DNA of 64,000 nt from Companilactobacillus musae (GTDB taxonomy: Bacteria; Bacillota; Bacilli; Lactobacillales; Lactobacillaceae). The stretch spans positions 496,001-560,000 of the forward strand of contig NZ_BIFW01000001.1 in NCBI RefSeq assembly GCF_003967595.1, in the 5' to 3' direction. The notes under the pieces were generated by a model that saw only the letters and a list, made by a program, of their open reading frames with translations, had not been told where the DNA came from and ran no database searches. The translations under genes were made by a program, and so were the position numbers. Numbering within the stretch: position 1 is the first letter of the stretch; every line of letters starts with the position of its first letter. Below, piece by piece: positions 29,150 through 40,754 of the stretch.

Positions 29150-30406
29150 TTAAATTGAATTTTTACCGATATCTCGACGATAAAAAATATTTTCTGATTT
29201 CATTTTTTTGAGTGCCTGATAAATCAAATTTTGTGCATCTTTTAAATCAGTTCCTACCGTCTGTAAAAGATAGAGTCTTCCTCCATTGCTAACCAAATTT
29301 CGATCAACCTTCTTTACACCAGCATAGTTGATTACCAATGGACAATCTAGAAATTGTTCAATCGTTCCTAAATCCCCTGATTTTGGATTTTGTGGATAAC
29401 CTTGACTAACGGCAAAAACTCCCAAATTTAAACCAGAATTCTGCCACTTAATCTGTTCTATTTTTTTATGATTGAGCATTGCCCAAATCATATCAGACAA
29501 ATCAGTCTTCAATCTTGGTAAGACCACTTCTGTCTCCGGATCACCAAAGCGAGCATTGAACTCAATTACTTTCAATCCATCTTTAGTAAGAATCAATCCT
29601 GCATAGAGAATTCCAGTATATCTAATTCCTTGTTGGTATAATTCATGAACAAATGGTTTTAATACGGTATCAATTGCCATTTGTTCAACTTCTGAAGAAA
29701 GATTCTTTACTGGACAAACTGCTCCCATACCACCAGTATTAGGTCCCTTATCATCTTCAAAAATTTTCTTATAGTCTTGAGCTAATGGCATTGGATAAAA
29801 TCGTTTATGATCAACAAACGCCATTAGTGAGAACTCTTCACCGTCTAAGTATTCTTCAATTACTATCTTCCTAGTATTGAACTTATGACCGTCCAAAAGC
29901 TCGCTGACAACTTCTAAGCCGCTATCCAGATCTTGAACGATATAAACACCTTTTCCAGCGGCTAATCCATCTGCTTTTATCACAATAGGAAAACTAGCCC
30001 GAACCGACAAATACTCTACTGCTGTTTCTAAATCGGTAATCTCTTGATACTTTGCCGTTGGTATATTAGCATCAGCCATTAACTTTTTAGTAAAAGTTTT
30101 AGATCCTTCAACTTGTGCACCCTTTTTATCAGGTCCAAAAATTTTTAATTTTTTTCTTTTAAAGAAGTCAACGATTCCATTAACCAACGGATCTTCAGGA
30201 CCGACAATTGTAAAATCAATTGCATTAGTTTGAGCAAAATTAGTCAAATGTTCAAATTCATCTTCAGCAATGGAAATCGTTTTGATTCCGGACAATTTCA
30301 TCCCGTCATTTCCTGGAGCACAGAATACTGTGTTATCAGAATTTTTTAAAAGTGATTTACAAATGGCATCTTCTCTTGCTCCAGAACCAACAACTAATAT
30401 TTTCAT
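29150..30406 (-). CDS. purD: Phosphoribosylamine-glycine ligase
   Basis: PurD joins glycine to 5-phosphoribosylamine with ATP, the second step of IMP synthesis. The 418-residue product is an ATP-grasp enzyme with the N-terminal KILVVGSGAREDAICKSL, the KADGLAAGKGVYI loop and FNARFGDPETEVVLPRL. It is the last gene of the operon, 12 bp after purH, and runs up to the bidirectional terminator. Confidence 0.97.
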   Translation of the reverse strand: MKILVVGSGAREDAICKSLLKNSDNTVFCAPGNDGMKLSGIKTISIAEDEFEHLTNFAQTNAIDFTIVGPEDPLVNGIVDFFKRKKLKIFGPDKKGAQVEGSKTFTKKLMADANIPTAKYQEITDLETAVEYLSVRASFPIVIKADGLAAGKGVYIVQDLDSGLEVVSELLDGHKFNTRKIVIEEYLDGEEFSLMAFVDHKRFYPMPLAQDYKKIFEDDKGPNTGGMGAVCPVKNLSSEVEQMAIDTVLKPFVHELYQQGIRYTGILYAGLILTKDGLKVIEFNARFGDPETEVVLPRLKTDLSDMIWAMLNHKKIEQIKWQNSGLNLGVFAVSQGYPQNPKSGDLGTIEQFLDCPLVINYAGVKKVDRNLVSNGGRLYLLQTVGTDLKDAQNLIYQALKKMKSENIFYRRDIGKNSI

Positions 30407-30418
30407 TAAATGACCTCT

Positions 30419-31960
30419 CTAGTGTTTAAAGTGTCTTCTACCAGTGAAGACTATTGCAATACCATGTTCATTAGCCATATTGATGGAATCTTGATCCTTG
30501 ATCGAACCACCTGGTTGAATAATAGCTGTAATTCCGTGTTCAGCTGCATATTGAACACAATCATCCATTGGGAAGAAGGCATCAGATGCCATGATCAATG
30601 GTTTATGTTCTTCAGCTTGTTCTTCTTGTTCAATAGCAATTTTAACTGAACCAATACGATTCATTTGACCGGCACCAATACCCAAAGTCTTATCAGTAGT
30701 TGAAATAACAATGGCATTACTCTTAACATGCTTAACGATTTGTTGACCAAACAATAGAGCCTTCATTTCTTCAGCGGTTGGTTGCTTTTCAGTTACCACT
30801 TTAAATTCACTGATTTGATCAACTGTTGTATCTCGTTCTTGAACTAAAAGTCCGCCCATAACAGAAACGTATTCGTGTTTTTCAGCATCTTTTGCCTTAG
30901 AGAAATCAAGTGTCAATAAACGAATATTCTTTTTACTTTCAAGAATTTCTAGAGCCTCGTCTGTAAAACTAGGAGCAATAACAATTTCTAAGAAGATCTT
31001 GTGCATTTCTTCAGCAATTTCCTTAGTAACCTCACGGTTGACTGCTACGATTCCACCAAAAATTGACATTGTATCGGCTGTATAAGCTTTTCTCCAAGCT
31101 TTATAAATTGACTCATCATCAACACCAACACCGCAAGGATTCATATGTTTCAAAGCCGCAACACAAGGTTGACTGAAATCAGAAACAATTCTCAAGACTG
31201 CATCGGCATCCTTAATATTATTGAAAGAAAGTTCCTTACCATGCAATTGTTTTGCGGAAGCAATTGAATATTCTGTTGACATAGCACTCTTATAAAAGGC
31301 TGCTTTTTGATGTGAATTTTCACCATAACGTAATTCTTGATGATAATCATAGCCAAGAACTTCAACATCTGGAAATTCATCCCCATTCAAATCAGTTAAG
31401 TAATGTCCAATAATACTGTCATATTCAGCAGTATGACGAAAAGCCTTAGCAGCTAGACGACGTCTTAAAGCAACATCATCTTCAGTTGATATAATACTTT
31501 CTAAGACAGTTTCGTAATCATTGGCATCAATAACAACATAAACACTCTTAAAATTCTTTGAAGCTGAACGAATCATTGAAGGTCCACCGATATCAATTTG
31601 TTCAATAGCTTGGGCAGGTGTAACTCCTTCTTGAGAAATTGTTTCTTTAAATGGATAGAGATTAACACAGACTAGATCAATTGTTTCAATATTAAGTTTT
31701 TCCAAAGTCTTCATATGTTCAGGATTATCACGTTTAGCAAGTAGTCCAGCATGAACCATAGGATGCAAAGTCTTTACACGCCCATCAAGAATTTCTGGGA
31801 ATTTAGTTACTTCGTCAATTTCTGTAACTTTAACTCCGTTTTCTTGCAATTTCTTGTATGTACCACCAGTAGAAATGATTTCAAAATCATTAGCAATTAA
31901 CCCTTTAGCAAATTCAACGACACCTGTTTTATCTGAAACACTGATCAATGCTCTTTTCAT
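30419..31960 (-). CDS. purH: Bifunctional AICAR transformylase / IMP cyclohydrolase
   Basis: PurH carries out the last two steps of IMP synthesis. The 513-residue product has the N-terminal IMP cyclohydrolase domain ([35 protein letters not shown]) and the C-terminal AICAR transformylase domain ([32 protein letters not shown]). It is followed by purD and preceded by purN at 17 bp. Confidence 0.98.
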   Translation of the reverse strand: MKRALISVSDKTGVVEFAKGLIANDFEIISTGGTYKKLQENGVKVTEIDEVTKFPEILDGRVKTLHPMVHAGLLAKRDNPEHMKTLEKLNIETIDLVCVNLYPFKETISQEGVTPAQAIEQIDIGGPSMIRSASKNFKSVYVVIDANDYETVLESIISTEDDVALRRRLAAKAFRHTAEYDSIIGHYLTDLNGDEFPDVEVLGYDYHQELRYGENSHQKAAFYKSAMSTEYSIASAKQLHGKELSFNNIKDADAVLRIVSDFSQPCVAALKHMNPCGVGVDDESIYKAWRKAYTADTMSIFGGIVAVNREVTKEIAEEMHKIFLEIVIAPSFTDEALEILESKKNIRLLTLDFSKAKDAEKHEYVSVMGGLLVQERDTTVDQISEFKVVTEKQPTAEEMKALLFGQQIVKHVKSNAIVISTTDKTLGIGAGQMNRIGSVKIAIEQEEQAEEHKPLIMASDAFFPMDDCVQYAAEHGITAIIQPGGSIKDQDSINMANEHGIAIVFTGRRHFKH

Positions 31961-31977
31961 TATTTATCTCCATTGTT

Positions 31978-32550
31978 TTATTTTTTTCGATTAATTAATA
32001 GATCTAAAATTACTTGACGATACATCTGATGTTCTGTTTGATGAATCCGACTTTCTAGTGACTCTTCGGTATCATTTTCCAAGCGAACCACTTTGCATTG
32101 CTTAATTACGGGACCAGTATCGACCCCTTCATCGATATAATGAATCGTTACTCCTGTCACTTCATCACCTGATTCATAAGCTCTTGGAATGGCTTCTAAT
32201 CCAGAAAATTTTGGCAATAGTGATGGATGAATATTAATAATTCGACCAGGATAAGCTGCTAGTAAAACTGGTGTTACTACTCGCATATAGCCTGCCAATA
32301 AAATGTATTCCAACTTTAAAGGTTTTAATTTTTCAATAATTGCTTGTTCATAAGCCCCACGATTGGAATAATCAGACAATTTATTTATAAAAACTGGAAT
32401 TTGGTACTTAGCGGCACGTTCGATTACATGGGCATTGGGCTGATCACAAACTAACAACTCAATCTCCAATCCAGCTCTTCTAAGTTCGTCTGACTTAGCA
32501 ATGGCTTCAAAGTTACTTCCGTTACCTGAAGCAAAGACAGCTACTTTCAT
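31978..32550 (-). CDS. purN: Phosphoribosylglycinamide formyltransferase
   Basis: PurN transfers a formyl group from 10-formyl-THF to GAR, the third step of the pathway. The 190-residue product shows VAVFASGNGSNFEAIA, LAGYMRVVTPVLL, and the catalytic region INIHPSLLPKFSGLEA with GVTIHYIDEGVDTGPVI. Its ATG overlaps the purM stop codon by 4 bp, so the two are translationally coupled. Confidence 0.97.
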   Translation of the reverse strand: MKVAVFASGNGSNFEAIAKSDELRRAGLEIELLVCDQPNAHVIERAAKYQIPVFINKLSDYSNRGAYEQAIIEKLKPLKLEYILLAGYMRVVTPVLLAAYPGRIINIHPSLLPKFSGLEAIPRAYESGDEVTGVTIHYIDEGVDTGPVIKQCKVVRLENDTEESLESRIHQTEHQMYRQVILDLLINRKK

Positions 32551-33569
32551 AGTTTCTCCCCTTTCAGGATCAAATCATCGGTATCTTTAGTGACTACTTC
32601 ACCAATCGTATAAGCGACTGTTTCTGATTCATTTAACAGTTCTAACACTTCAATTTCCTTAGTTGGATCAACAGCAATAACCATCCCCAGACCCATATTG
32701 AAAATATGATACATGTCGTTTAACTGTAATTGACCGTATTTTTGAAGAAGTTCAAATACTGGTAAAGTTGGCCAAATATCCACGTTGATTTTTGCTGCTA
32801 AATCATCATTCATCATTCGAGGAATATTTTCATAAAAACCACCGCCTGTAATATGGGCAATTCCATGAACTAAACGTTCTTCTAATAGTGGCATTACATC
32901 TTGAACATATATCTTTGTTGGTGTTAGCAATAGCTCACCTAAAGTTTTTTCAGGTACTTCTGGCAAAACAGTATCAGTTGTAAAATTGTTTTCTTCAAAG
33001 AAAATTTTTCGAACTAGTGAATAACCGTTCGAATGAATTCCCGTAGATGTCAAACCAATCAATACATCACCAGTTTTGACATTTTCTTTTTGTAGCAAGG
33101 CGTCTTTTTCGCAGATACCCACTGAAAAACCGGCAATATCATAATCATCAGGACCATAAACGCCAGGCATTTCAGCAGTCTCACCGCCAACTAGATTAGC
33201 ATTGGCTTGGTTACAACCTTCAATTACGCCTTTGAGAATTTCTTCAACTTTAATATCTACCTTACCGGTTGAAATATAATCGAGAAAATATTGTGGAATT
33301 GCACCCTGTGCCAATATATCGTTAACACACATTGCTACACAATCAATTCCAATCGTGTCCCATTTCTTAGCTTGATTGGTCAACAAGAGCTTTGTTCCTA
33401 CACCATCATTGCCAGAAACTAATACTGGGCGTTTATAACCTGCTGGTATTTCATAAATGCCACCGAAGTTTCCAATATTTCCATTATTATTAGTATTTTG
33501 TTTAACAAATTTGGAAATTTTGTAACCTGATTCAATATCCACACCAGCATCTTGATAGGGATTAGACAT
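32547..33569 (-). CDS. purM: Phosphoribosylformylglycinamidine cyclo-ligase
   Basis: PurM closes the imidazole ring to give AIR, using ATP. The 340-residue product begins with YQDAGVDIESGYKI and contains LVSGNDGVGTKLLL, GGETAEMPGVY and HITGGGFYENIPRM, all family signatures. It is 11 bp downstream of purF and overlaps purN by 4 bp. Confidence 0.98.
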   Translation of the reverse strand: MSNPYQDAGVDIESGYKISKFVKQNTNNNGNIGNFGGIYEIPAGYKRPVLVSGNDGVGTKLLLTNQAKKWDTIGIDCVAMCVNDILAQGAIPQYFLDYISTGKVDIKVEEILKGVIEGCNQANANLVGGETAEMPGVYGPDDYDIAGFSVGICEKDALLQKENVKTGDVLIGLTSTGIHSNGYSLVRKIFFEENNFTTDTVLPEVPEKTLGELLLTPTKIYVQDVMPLLEERLVHGIAHITGGGFYENIPRMMNDDLAAKINVDIWPTLPVFELLQKYGQLQLNDMYHIFNMGLGMVIAVDPTKEIEVLELLNESETVAYTIGEVVTKDTDDLILKGEKL

Positions 33570-33580
33570 CGTATTTCTCC

Positions 33581-34987
33581 TTATTTTTTGGATTCATAAT
33601 CATAAAGATAGGTTGGGTAATCTCCATTGAAATATGACATATCCAAGCCAGAATATGGTGCATCTTCCTTTAAGCCAATAGCATCGATCAAACCATCTTC
33701 ACTCAAGAATTTCAGTGAATCAGAACCAAACATCTCATTCATTTCATCAATACTCTTATGAGCAGCAATCAATTCACTTTTCTCTTGAATATCGATTCCG
33801 TAGAAACATGGATGCATGAATCTTGGCGAAGCAATTCGTAAGTGGACTTCAGTTGCACCAGCATCTTTAAGCAATTGCACGATATACGCACAAGTTGTTC
33901 CACGGACAATTGAGTCATCAACTAAGATGACACGCTTACCACGAACTACTCCCTTAACGGCTGCCAATTTTTGACGAACACTCTTTTCACGCAACTCTTT
34001 AGTTGGTTGAATAAATTCACGCCCCATATATTGGTTTTTGATCAACCCCATTTCATAAGGCAAACCGCTTGCTTCAGCGTAACCACTTGCGGCTGACAAC
34101 GATGAATTAGGAACTCCAACAACAATATCGCCTGGTGCTGGAGACTCCTTAGCCAAATTAGCACCCATTCGTTTACGTGCTGAGTGAACATTCACTCCCA
34201 AAATATCTGAATCAGGACGGGCAAAATAGATAAATTCCATTGAACAGATAGCTAATTTAGTTTCAGTCGTCCAATGATCGATTTTCATACCTTGATCGGA
34301 AATTGTAATCAACTCTCCAGGTTGAACATTTCTTACTAACGTTGCTCCTACCGCATCTAAGGCACAAGTTTCACTAGCTACAACATATCCACCATTTTCC
34401 AACTTACCAATCGACAAGGGACGAAAACCATGCGAATCTAAAGCTAAAACCATGGAATCCTTTGTCAATAAAATATAAGCAAAGCCACCTTGAATCTTAT
34501 TAAGGGCTTCAATTATTTTTTCACGGAATGTTGGTGCTTTAGAACATTTGATTAAATGAACTAATACTTCTGAATCTGAACTTGATTTAAAAATATGACC
34601 TTTGGCCTCTAGTTCTTGTTTCAGAGTAATAGCATTAGTCAAATTTCCATTGTGAGCTAAAGCAATTTGATCATCTGTAAAATCAAATAGTAATGGTTGC
34701 ACATTCTCTATTTTATTTTCACCAGCAGTGGAATAACGAACATGTCCAATTGCTGATTTACCAACTAAACCATTTAAATACTCTGGCTTTGAAAATACTT
34801 GAGTCAACAACCCTAAATTACGATAAATACGTAATTTTTGACCATCATTAGCGACGATTCCGGCACCTTCTTGACCACGATGTTGTAAACTGTGTAATCC
34901 CAAATAAGTCAGATAATTAGCATTTTCAGCTCCCCAAACACCGAATACTCCACACTCTTCATTTAAACTTCTGATTTCATTAAGCAC
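33581..34987 (-). CDS. purF: Amidophosphoribosyltransferase
   Basis: PurF commits PRPP and glutamine to purine synthesis and is the feedback-controlled first step. The product (468 aa) starts at a GTG at 34987 with AGAGG 7 bp upstream. A short propeptide ends before the catalytic Cys of [11 protein letters not shown], as in Bacillus-type enzymes. The PRPP-binding loop [14 protein letters not shown] is intact. The start lies inside the end of purL (about 25 bp overlap), indicating coupled translation. Confidence 0.97.
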   Translation of the reverse strand: MLNEIRSLNEECGVFGVWGAENANYLTYLGLHSLQHRGQEGAGIVANDGQKLRIYRNLGLLTQVFSKPEYLNGLVGKSAIGHVRYSTAGENKIENVQPLLFDFTDDQIALAHNGNLTNAITLKQELEAKGHIFKSSSDSEVLVHLIKCSKAPTFREKIIEALNKIQGGFAYILLTKDSMVLALDSHGFRPLSIGKLENGGYVVASETCALDAVGATLVRNVQPGELITISDQGMKIDHWTTETKLAICSMEFIYFARPDSDILGVNVHSARKRMGANLAKESPAPGDIVVGVPNSSLSAASGYAEASGLPYEMGLIKNQYMGREFIQPTKELREKSVRQKLAAVKGVVRGKRVILVDDSIVRGTTCAYIVQLLKDAGATEVHLRIASPRFMHPCFYGIDIQEKSELIAAHKSIDEMNEMFGSDSLKFLSEDGLIDAIGLKEDAPYSGLDMSYFNGDYPTYLYDYESKK

Positions 34988-37182
34988 GCAATCGCCTCTT
35001 TCCAATTACTTTTTACGACTGAGCCATCAATAATACTTGTTTCATCAGTCGTCGTTACTTTATAACTTGAATCTGCTGTTACCTGACCCAATAATTCAAA
35101 ATCTTCTTGTATTAATCTTTCAAATACCACTTGGTTTTCAGGGGCAATTGTTACTAAGAAGCGTGATTGAGTTTCTGAGAATAATTGCGCTGATGTCAAA
35201 CTAGTTTTAATTTCAAATCCTAGATTATTTTCAAAAGCCGATTCTGACAGCGCAACTGCTAATCCACCTTCTGATAAATCATGACAACTAGTTACCAAAT
35301 CCTTTTCAATTGCTTGATGAATCAAATCTTGATGTAATTTTTCTTTTTCTAAATCTAAAACTCTTAGATCACCCTTTAATTGTCCCAATTGTTCCATTTG
35401 AATCTCGGAACCATTAAAGTCATCAAATGTTTGACCAACAATGTAAATTAAATCTCCAGCTTTTTTAAAGGCACTAGTCGTTACGTTTTTAATATCCTCA
35501 ATCAAACCAACCATCCCTACCATAGGACTCGGATAGATGGCAACTTCGTTATATTCGTTATAAAGTGAAACATTTCCGGAAATCACTGGTGTATCAAGTG
35601 TTTCACAAGCACTGGAAATTCCTTCCACACTCTTGTCCAATTCCCAGAAGCTTTCTGGATCTTCGGGATTACCATAATTTAAACAATCGGTAATACCGAT
35701 AGGAATACCACCTGAAGCCACAATATTACGTGCGGCCTCCATAACGGTAATTTGTCCGCCAACAAAAGGATTTAAATAAACATATTTAGAATTACTATCG
35801 TTAGTCATAGCGATAGCTTTTTTAGTACCACGAATCCTTACTACTCCAGCATCACTTCCTGGACGAACTAGAGTATTAGCCTTTACCTGTGAATCATAAG
35901 TCTGATAGAAGTGCTTTTTACTAGCAAGGTTAGGACGTTGGACCATCTTTTGCCAAGTCTCACTTAATGAATCAATCGTTGGCATAAAATGATAATCCTT
36001 ATCATCAATCATTCTTTGTGGTTGTTTTTCTTCACGATCATATTCAGGAACATCTTCCGTCAAACTATCAACCGGAATATCTGTCACTAATTGCTCATGA
36101 TGGTAGATTTTATATTGTTTGTCAGTCGTTACTTGACCAATTACGACTGCATCCAATTCAAAGTTTTTGAAGAAGTTTAGGACATTCTCTTCAAATTCTG
36201 GTTTCACACAAAGTACCATTCGTTCTTGAGACTCTGAGAGCATCATTTCATAAGCCGACATTTCAGTTTCACGTTGTGGAACCTTATCAAGATTTAAAAT
36301 CAATCCTGAACCTGCTTTTGATGCCATTTCAGCTGTTGATGAAACTAATCCAGCTGCACCCATATCTTGAATTCCTAATACCCAATCAGAATGTTTCTCA
36401 ATGATCTCAACACAGGCATCCATCAATAATTTTTCAATGAATGGATTTCCAACTTGAACTGCCGAACGTTGCTTATTCTTAGTATCCGTAAATTCATCTG
36501 AAGCAAAGGTTGCCCCGTGGATTCCGTCTCGACCAGTTTTGGCTCCAACATATATAATTAAATTCTTATCACCACTAGCTGTTCCGTGTTTAAATTCAGT
36601 GTTATTCAATAATCCGACACACATAGCATTAACTAATGGATTATGTTCGTAACAATCTTCAAAAGAAATTTCCCCACCGACAGTTGGCAATCCTATACAG
36701 TTACCATAACCACCAATACCAGCTACAACTTCATTCACTAAATGTTTAGTTTTGCCATCTTTTAAGGGACCAAATTTTAAACTATTTAAAAGTGCAATTG
36801 GTTGGGCACCCATAGAGAAAATATCTCTAATAATTCCTCCGACACCTGTCGCCGCACCTTGATATGGCTCAACTGCTGAAGGATGATTGTGACTTTCAGC
36901 CTTGAAAACTACTGCCTGATTATCACCAATATCAAGAATTCCCGCATCTTCACCAGGTCCTGCGATCACTCGAGAACTCTTATTAGGCATTTTTCTAAGT
37001 ACTTTTTTAGAATTTTTGTATGAACAGTGTTCACTCCACATTACGGAATAAAGCCCTGTTTCTGTATAATTTGGTAGACGTTTCAGAATTTTTTCACTGA
37101 TCAATTGATATTCAGAATCAGTTAAACCCCATTGTTGATAAAGTTTCTCTGTTTGAATTTGCTTTGCAGTTGGTTCAGTCAT
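34963..37182 (-). CDS. purL: Phosphoribosylformylglycinamidine synthase subunit PurL
   Basis: PurL is the ATP-using subunit that makes FGAM from FGAR with ammonia delivered by PurQ. At 739 residues it is the small PurL type that needs PurQ and PurS. It shows [36 protein letters not shown] and [17 protein letters not shown]. Its ATG overlaps the purQ stop (TAATG), and its end overlaps the purF start. Confidence 0.98.
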   Translation of the reverse strand: MTEPTAKQIQTEKLYQQWGLTDSEYQLISEKILKRLPNYTETGLYSVMWSEHCSYKNSKKVLRKMPNKSSRVIAGPGEDAGILDIGDNQAVVFKAESHNHPSAVEPYQGAATGVGGIIRDIFSMGAQPIALLNSLKFGPLKDGKTKHLVNEVVAGIGGYGNCIGLPTVGGEISFEDCYEHNPLVNAMCVGLLNNTEFKHGTASGDKNLIIYVGAKTGRDGIHGATFASDEFTDTKNKQRSAVQVGNPFIEKLLMDACVEIIEKHSDWVLGIQDMGAAGLVSSTAEMASKAGSGLILNLDKVPQRETEMSAYEMMLSESQERMVLCVKPEFEENVLNFFKNFELDAVVIGQVTTDKQYKIYHHEQLVTDIPVDSLTEDVPEYDREEKQPQRMIDDKDYHFMPTIDSLSETWQKMVQRPNLASKKHFYQTYDSQVKANTLVRPGSDAGVVRIRGTKKAIAMTNDSNSKYVYLNPFVGGQITVMEAARNIVASGGIPIGITDCLNYGNPEDPESFWELDKSVEGISSACETLDTPVISGNVSLYNEYNEVAIYPSPMVGMVGLIEDIKNVTTSAFKKAGDLIYIVGQTFDDFNGSEIQMEQLGQLKGDLRVLDLEKEKLHQDLIHQAIEKDLVTSCHDLSEGGLAVALSESAFENNLGFEIKTSLTSAQLFSETQSRFLVTIAPENQVVFERLIQEDFELLGQVTADSSYKVTTTDETSIIDGSVVKSNWKEAIACLMKSEV

Positions 37183-37856
37183 TAGTTATTCACCTTTACT
37201 TGGTAATTGATTATTGATTGGAACAACTTCAAGCCATCGTCAGATCCTAAAATCTTTTCGATTGCTCGTTCTGGATGGGGCATCATCCCCAAAACATTTT
37301 TTTGTTTATTAGTAACGCCTGCAATTTGTGCCACACTACCGTTAATATTTTGCTGATATTCAAAAATAATTTGGTCATTAATTTTTAAATCCTCGAGAGT
37401 TTTTTCATCGCAGTAATAACGACCCTCTCCGTGAGCAACAGGAATATTAATAATTTGACCTGCTTGATATTCATTAGTAAAAGCCGTTTGATTATTCAAA
37501 ACTTTTAGGTCAACTGTTTCACAGATAAAGCAACTCTTTTCATTCTGGATCAAAGCTCCCGGCAAAAGGCCTAGTTCAGTCAAAATTTGAAATCCATTAC
37601 AAATTCCTAAAACAATCTTACCTTCATTAGCAAAACGAATAATTTCTTTAACAATTGGTGCATGAACTGCAATTGCTCCGCTTCGTAAATAATCGCCGTA
37701 AGAAAAACCACCAGGAATTAAAACACCATCAAATCCTTCTAAACTTTCATTTCGATAGTCAACCAACTCCACTGTCTGTTTGATACCATCACGAATTGCA
37801 TAATAGAGATCCATGTCACAGTTAGAACCAGGGAAATTAATAACGGCAAATTTCAT
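37182..37856 (-). CDS. purQ: Phosphoribosylformylglycinamidine synthase subunit PurQ
   Basis: PurQ is the glutaminase subunit of FGAM synthase. The 224-residue class I amidotransferase has the nucleophile motif [19 protein letters not shown] and the later His-Glu pair in [11 protein letters not shown]. Start and stop overlap the neighbours purS and purL through TAATG junctions, so the three subunits are made together. Confidence 0.98.
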   Translation of the reverse strand: MKFAVINFPGSNCDMDLYYAIRDGIKQTVELVDYRNESLEGFDGVLIPGGFSYGDYLRSGAIAVHAPIVKEIIRFANEGKIVLGICNGFQILTELGLLPGALIQNEKSCFICETVDLKVLNNQTAFTNEYQAGQIINIPVAHGEGRYYCDEKTLEDLKINDQIIFEYQQNINGSVAQIAGVTNKQKNVLGMMPHPERAIEKILGSDDGLKLFQSIINYQVKVNN

Positions 37857-38104
37857 TACTGTTCCTCCATGATTTCATAGCGATAAGTTTCAATATTAGG
37901 ATTAGCTAATAAATCATCACAGATAGCGTTAACATCTTGATCTAATTGTGCGTAGTCATCATCAAAACTTAATTCAAAATATTTTCCCATATGAACATCT
38001 GCTAATTGTTTGTACCCCATAGTATTAATAGCTGATTTGATAGCTTCTCCTTGGGCATCTAAAACTGAATCCTTCAAAGTGACATAAACCTTAACTAATT
38101 TCAT
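37856..38104 (-). CDS. purS: Phosphoribosylformylglycinamidine synthase subunit PurS
   Basis: PurS is the small bridging subunit that joins PurL and PurQ. The 82-residue product has the family pattern [17 protein letters not shown] near the N terminus. Its stop codon overlaps the purQ start, and purC lies 9 bp upstream. Confidence 0.97.
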   Translation of the reverse strand: MKLVKVYVTLKDSVLDAQGEAIKSAINTMGYKQLADVHMGKYFELSFDDDYAQLDQDVNAICDDLLANPNIETYRYEIMEEQ

Positions 38105-38113
38105 AATTTTCTC

Positions 38114-38821
38114 CTATTTATCTTGTAGTCGTTGTAAGACTGCTTGGTAAGTTTCAACTAAATCGCCTTTATGTTTACGAAAAACATCTTTATCCATCGA
38201 ATGGTGGTCTTTTTTATTCCATAAACGACAATTGTCAGGTGAAAATTCGTCTACCAATATAATTTCATTATTGTATTTGCCATATTCTAGTTTGAAGTCG
38301 ACCAAATCAAAACCAACTTGATCAAAGAACGGTTTCAAAAGTTCGTTTATCTTCAAAGTCATTTTCTTAATAAATTCAAGTTCTGTTTTATCAGCAATTT
38401 TCAAAGCATGAATTTGAGATTCATTAATGAACGGATCATCCAAAGCATCACTCTTGTAATAAAATTCAATAATCGGTTCTGCTAATCTTTGGCCTTCTTC
38501 AACTTGAAACTTTCTTACCAAAGAACCAGAAGTAATATTTCTCAAAACCACTTCTAATGGAAATACATCTGTTTTTTTAACTAATTGTTTATGATCTGAT
38601 AAGTTCTCAACTAAATGAGTTTTAATACCATTTTTAATTAAATAATTGAAAACCAATTGTGATATTTGACAATCTAGAGTTCCTTTACCAGGAAGAATTT
38701 CTTTTTTCTTACCATTTAAGGCTGTTGCTTGATCTTTATAGACAATCAAAACTTCATCATCTTGTTGTGCTTGATAAACATTTTTTGCTTTTCCGGTATA
38801 TAACAACTTATCTTCTGTCAT
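38114..38821 (-). CDS. purC: SAICAR synthase
   Basis: PurC couples aspartate to CAIR using ATP. The 235-residue product has LLYTGKAKNVYQA at the N terminus, VFPLEVVLRNITSGSL and the signature VDFKLEYGKYNNEIILVDEF followed by SPDNCRLW. It lies 3 bp after purK. Confidence 0.98.
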   Translation of the reverse strand: MTEDKLLYTGKAKNVYQAQQDDEVLIVYKDQATALNGKKKEILPGKGTLDCQISQLVFNYLIKNGIKTHLVENLSDHKQLVKKTDVFPLEVVLRNITSGSLVRKFQVEEGQRLAEPIIEFYYKSDALDDPFINESQIHALKIADKTELEFIKKMTLKINELLKPFFDQVGFDLVDFKLEYGKYNNEIILVDEFSPDNCRLWNKKDHHSMDKDVFRKHKGDLVETYQAVLQRLQDK

Positions 38822-38824
38822 AAC

Positions 38825-39955
38825 TTACACATCCCAAATTGAATTATTTTCAATAGCTTGTTTCGTTGCCGCTAAATCTTCACTTAAAATCGTAATATGT
38901 CCCATCTTGCGATTCTTTTTTACAGCATCTTTACCATAATCATGGAAATGCCACTCCGGATGAACCGGCCATTGATTCTTAGCATTCTCAAGATGTTGAC
39001 CTAAAAGATTGATCATTGCCGCTGTCTTAAATAGTTGCACCTTAGGCATTGGTAAATTGCAGACCCCTCGAACATGAGCTTCAAATTGTGAAAGGTTGCA
39101 GGCTTCAATTGTTAAATGACCTGAATTATGCGGTCTTGGAGCTATTTCATTCACATAAACTTCATCATTATCAGAAATAAAAAATTCAATGCACATTGTT
39201 CCAACCAACTCAAGCTTTTTCGCTAAAGTTTCGCCAACCTGATAAATGTGATGCTCTGATTGAGAACTGATCTGTGCTGGACAAGTACTCAAATGTAAAA
39301 TATTATGCCGATGTACATTTTCAATTACTGGAAAAATTGAAGTATCGCCTTGGCTATTAGCGGAAACAACCACTGAAACTTCTTTTTTTAAGTTGATTTT
39401 TTTCTCTAAAATACAAGTTCCCTGCATTAATAAATGTTCAATATCGGCATAACAAACATTTTCAGGATCATCGATCAAAATTTGCCCTTTACCATCATAG
39501 CCACCACGAATAGTCTTTAAAATCACTGGAGCACCTAGTTTTTCAACACCTCTGTGATATTCAAAAATATTGTCGATAACAATATGTGGGACAACTTTAA
39601 AACCACTTTGCTCAATGAAGTCTTTTTCAGAAATCCTATTTTGAGTAACGCTCAAAGCTTTTGTACCCTGAGGTACCTCAGTATATTTTTTAACTTCTTC
39701 AATCGCTTGAGCATTCACATTTTCAAATTCATATGTCAAAACATCGCACGCCTTAGCTAACTCTACTAATTTATCTAAATCATCATATTCAGCTACAATT
39801 TGACCATCAGATACTTGAGCGGCTGAACAATTTGGTTGAGGGTCCAAGATCAAAACCTTATAACCCATTTCTTTGGCAGACAAAGCCATCATTTGACCTA
39901 ATTGTCCTCCACCGATAATTCCAATTGTTTTACCTGGCAATAATGTCTTATTCAA
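38825..39955 (-). CDS. purK: 5-(carboxyamino)imidazole ribonucleotide synthase
   Basis: PurK makes N5-CAIR from AIR and bicarbonate with ATP. The ATP-grasp product shows GIIGGGQLGQMMALSAKEMG, KTIRGGYDGKGQ and VNEIAPRPHNSGHLTIEA. I place the start at a TTG at 39955 (376 aa). The family N terminus (KTLLPGKTIGI) aligns there, and the codon overlaps the purE stop. Longer upstream in-frame readings, which run into purE, lack a clear ribosome binding site. The exact start is uncertain. Confidence 0.92.
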   Translation of the reverse strand: MNKTLLPGKTIGIIGGGQLGQMMALSAKEMGYKVLILDPQPNCSAAQVSDGQIVAEYDDLDKLVELAKACDVLTYEFENVNAQAIEEVKKYTEVPQGTKALSVTQNRISEKDFIEQSGFKVVPHIVIDNIFEYHRGVEKLGAPVILKTIRGGYDGKGQILIDDPENVCYADIEHLLMQGTCILEKKINLKKEVSVVVSANSQGDTSIFPVIENVHRHNILHLSTCPAQISSQSEHHIYQVGETLAKKLELVGTMCIEFFISDNDEVYVNEIAPRPHNSGHLTIEACNLSQFEAHVRGVCNLPMPKVQLFKTAAMINLLGQHLENAKNQWPVHPEWHFHDYGKDAVKKNRKMGHITILSEDLAATKQAIENNSIWDV

Positions 39956-40430
39956 GATTTTTCCCACTTTCAACTGATTTATCATGCATTGCTTTGACAT
40001 AAGCATTTAAGGACTGTTGATATTCTGGATTCGAAAGAGCACAAATCTTAGTTGCCAATATAGCAGCATTCTTTGCTCCAGCTTCACCTATTGAAACCGT
40101 CGCAACTGGAACTCCGGCGGGCATTTGAACAATAGACAACAATGAATCCATTCCTTTAAGATATTTTGACGGAACAGGAACTCCAATAACTGGTAAGACC
40201 GTTGAAGAAGCTATCATGCCTGGCAAATGTGCAGCACCACCGGCACCAGCAATGATTACTTGATATTTATTATGCGCACTTTTAGCAAAATCCAACATCT
40301 CTTGTGGCATTCGATGAGCTGAAACCACTTTAGTTTCATAACTAACTCCTAGTTGCGTTAAAACATCGAGTGTATTTTGCATAACTTTCAAGTCTGAAAT
40401 TGATCCCATGACTATCGCTACATCACACAT
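39948..40430 (-). CDS. purE: N5-CAIR mutase
   Basis: PurE converts N5-CAIR to CAIR. The product (160 aa) shows VAIVMGSISDLKVMQ, SAHRMPQEM and the glycine-rich AGAGGAAHLPGMIA. I chose the ATG at 40430 with AAGGTGG 8 bp upstream over an in-frame start 33 bp earlier. First gene of the purine operon, with a leader of about 130 nt. Confidence 0.96.
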   Translation of the reverse strand: MCDVAIVMGSISDLKVMQNTLDVLTQLGVSYETKVVSAHRMPQEMLDFAKSAHNKYQVIIAGAGGAAHLPGMIASSTVLPVIGVPVPSKYLKGMDSLLSIVQMPAGVPVATVSIGEAGAKNAAILATKICALSNPEYQQSLNAYVKAMHDKSVESGKNLE

Positions 40431-40695
40431 TAATATTTCCACCTTTCCTGCTTTTGTATTCAAAGTTTATCAAGGAATGAAATTTCTTTCAATGCTAAAT
40501 ACGTATTTTTTACAATTATTTTCAGTAATCATTCGTGTTTATCGATTTCATTTTTCTTTTTATCATTATAAAAATTGTAATAGTTCGTAAATAGATACAA
40601 ACTAATATTCAAGTATGATAAAAACAAGGATTTAAAAATAATCATAATAATTACCAAAATTTCGACATGAAATCTTTTTAAAATATGATTTTTTA
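40431..40695 (-). promoter_or_regulatory. purE upstream region with two PurBox-like sites and a -10
   Basis: On the minus strand ATTTACGAACTATT (40579-40592) matches the PurR box AWWWCCGAACWWT with one mismatch. A weaker site with core CGAA, AAACACGAATGATT, lies at 40527-40540. A perfect TATAAT occurs at 40565-40570 with a poor -35. The stronger site overlaps the -35 region and the weaker one would lie about 25 bp after the start. The two are in direct orientation. Nothing else is obvious in the remaining AT-rich DNA. Confidence 0.5.
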
Positions 40696-40745
40696 CAAAA
40701 AAATACCCGCACGATAATCATCTATGATGATTACCATACGGGTAT
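40696..40745 (-). terminator. Terminator downstream of yneF
   Basis: Arms 40703-40722 and 40726-40745 (ATACCCG/CGGGTAT ends) form a stem of nearly 20 bp, followed by seven T on the minus strand. It isolates yneF from the purine operon. Confidence 0.88.
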
Positions 40746-40754
40746 CCTAATTAA

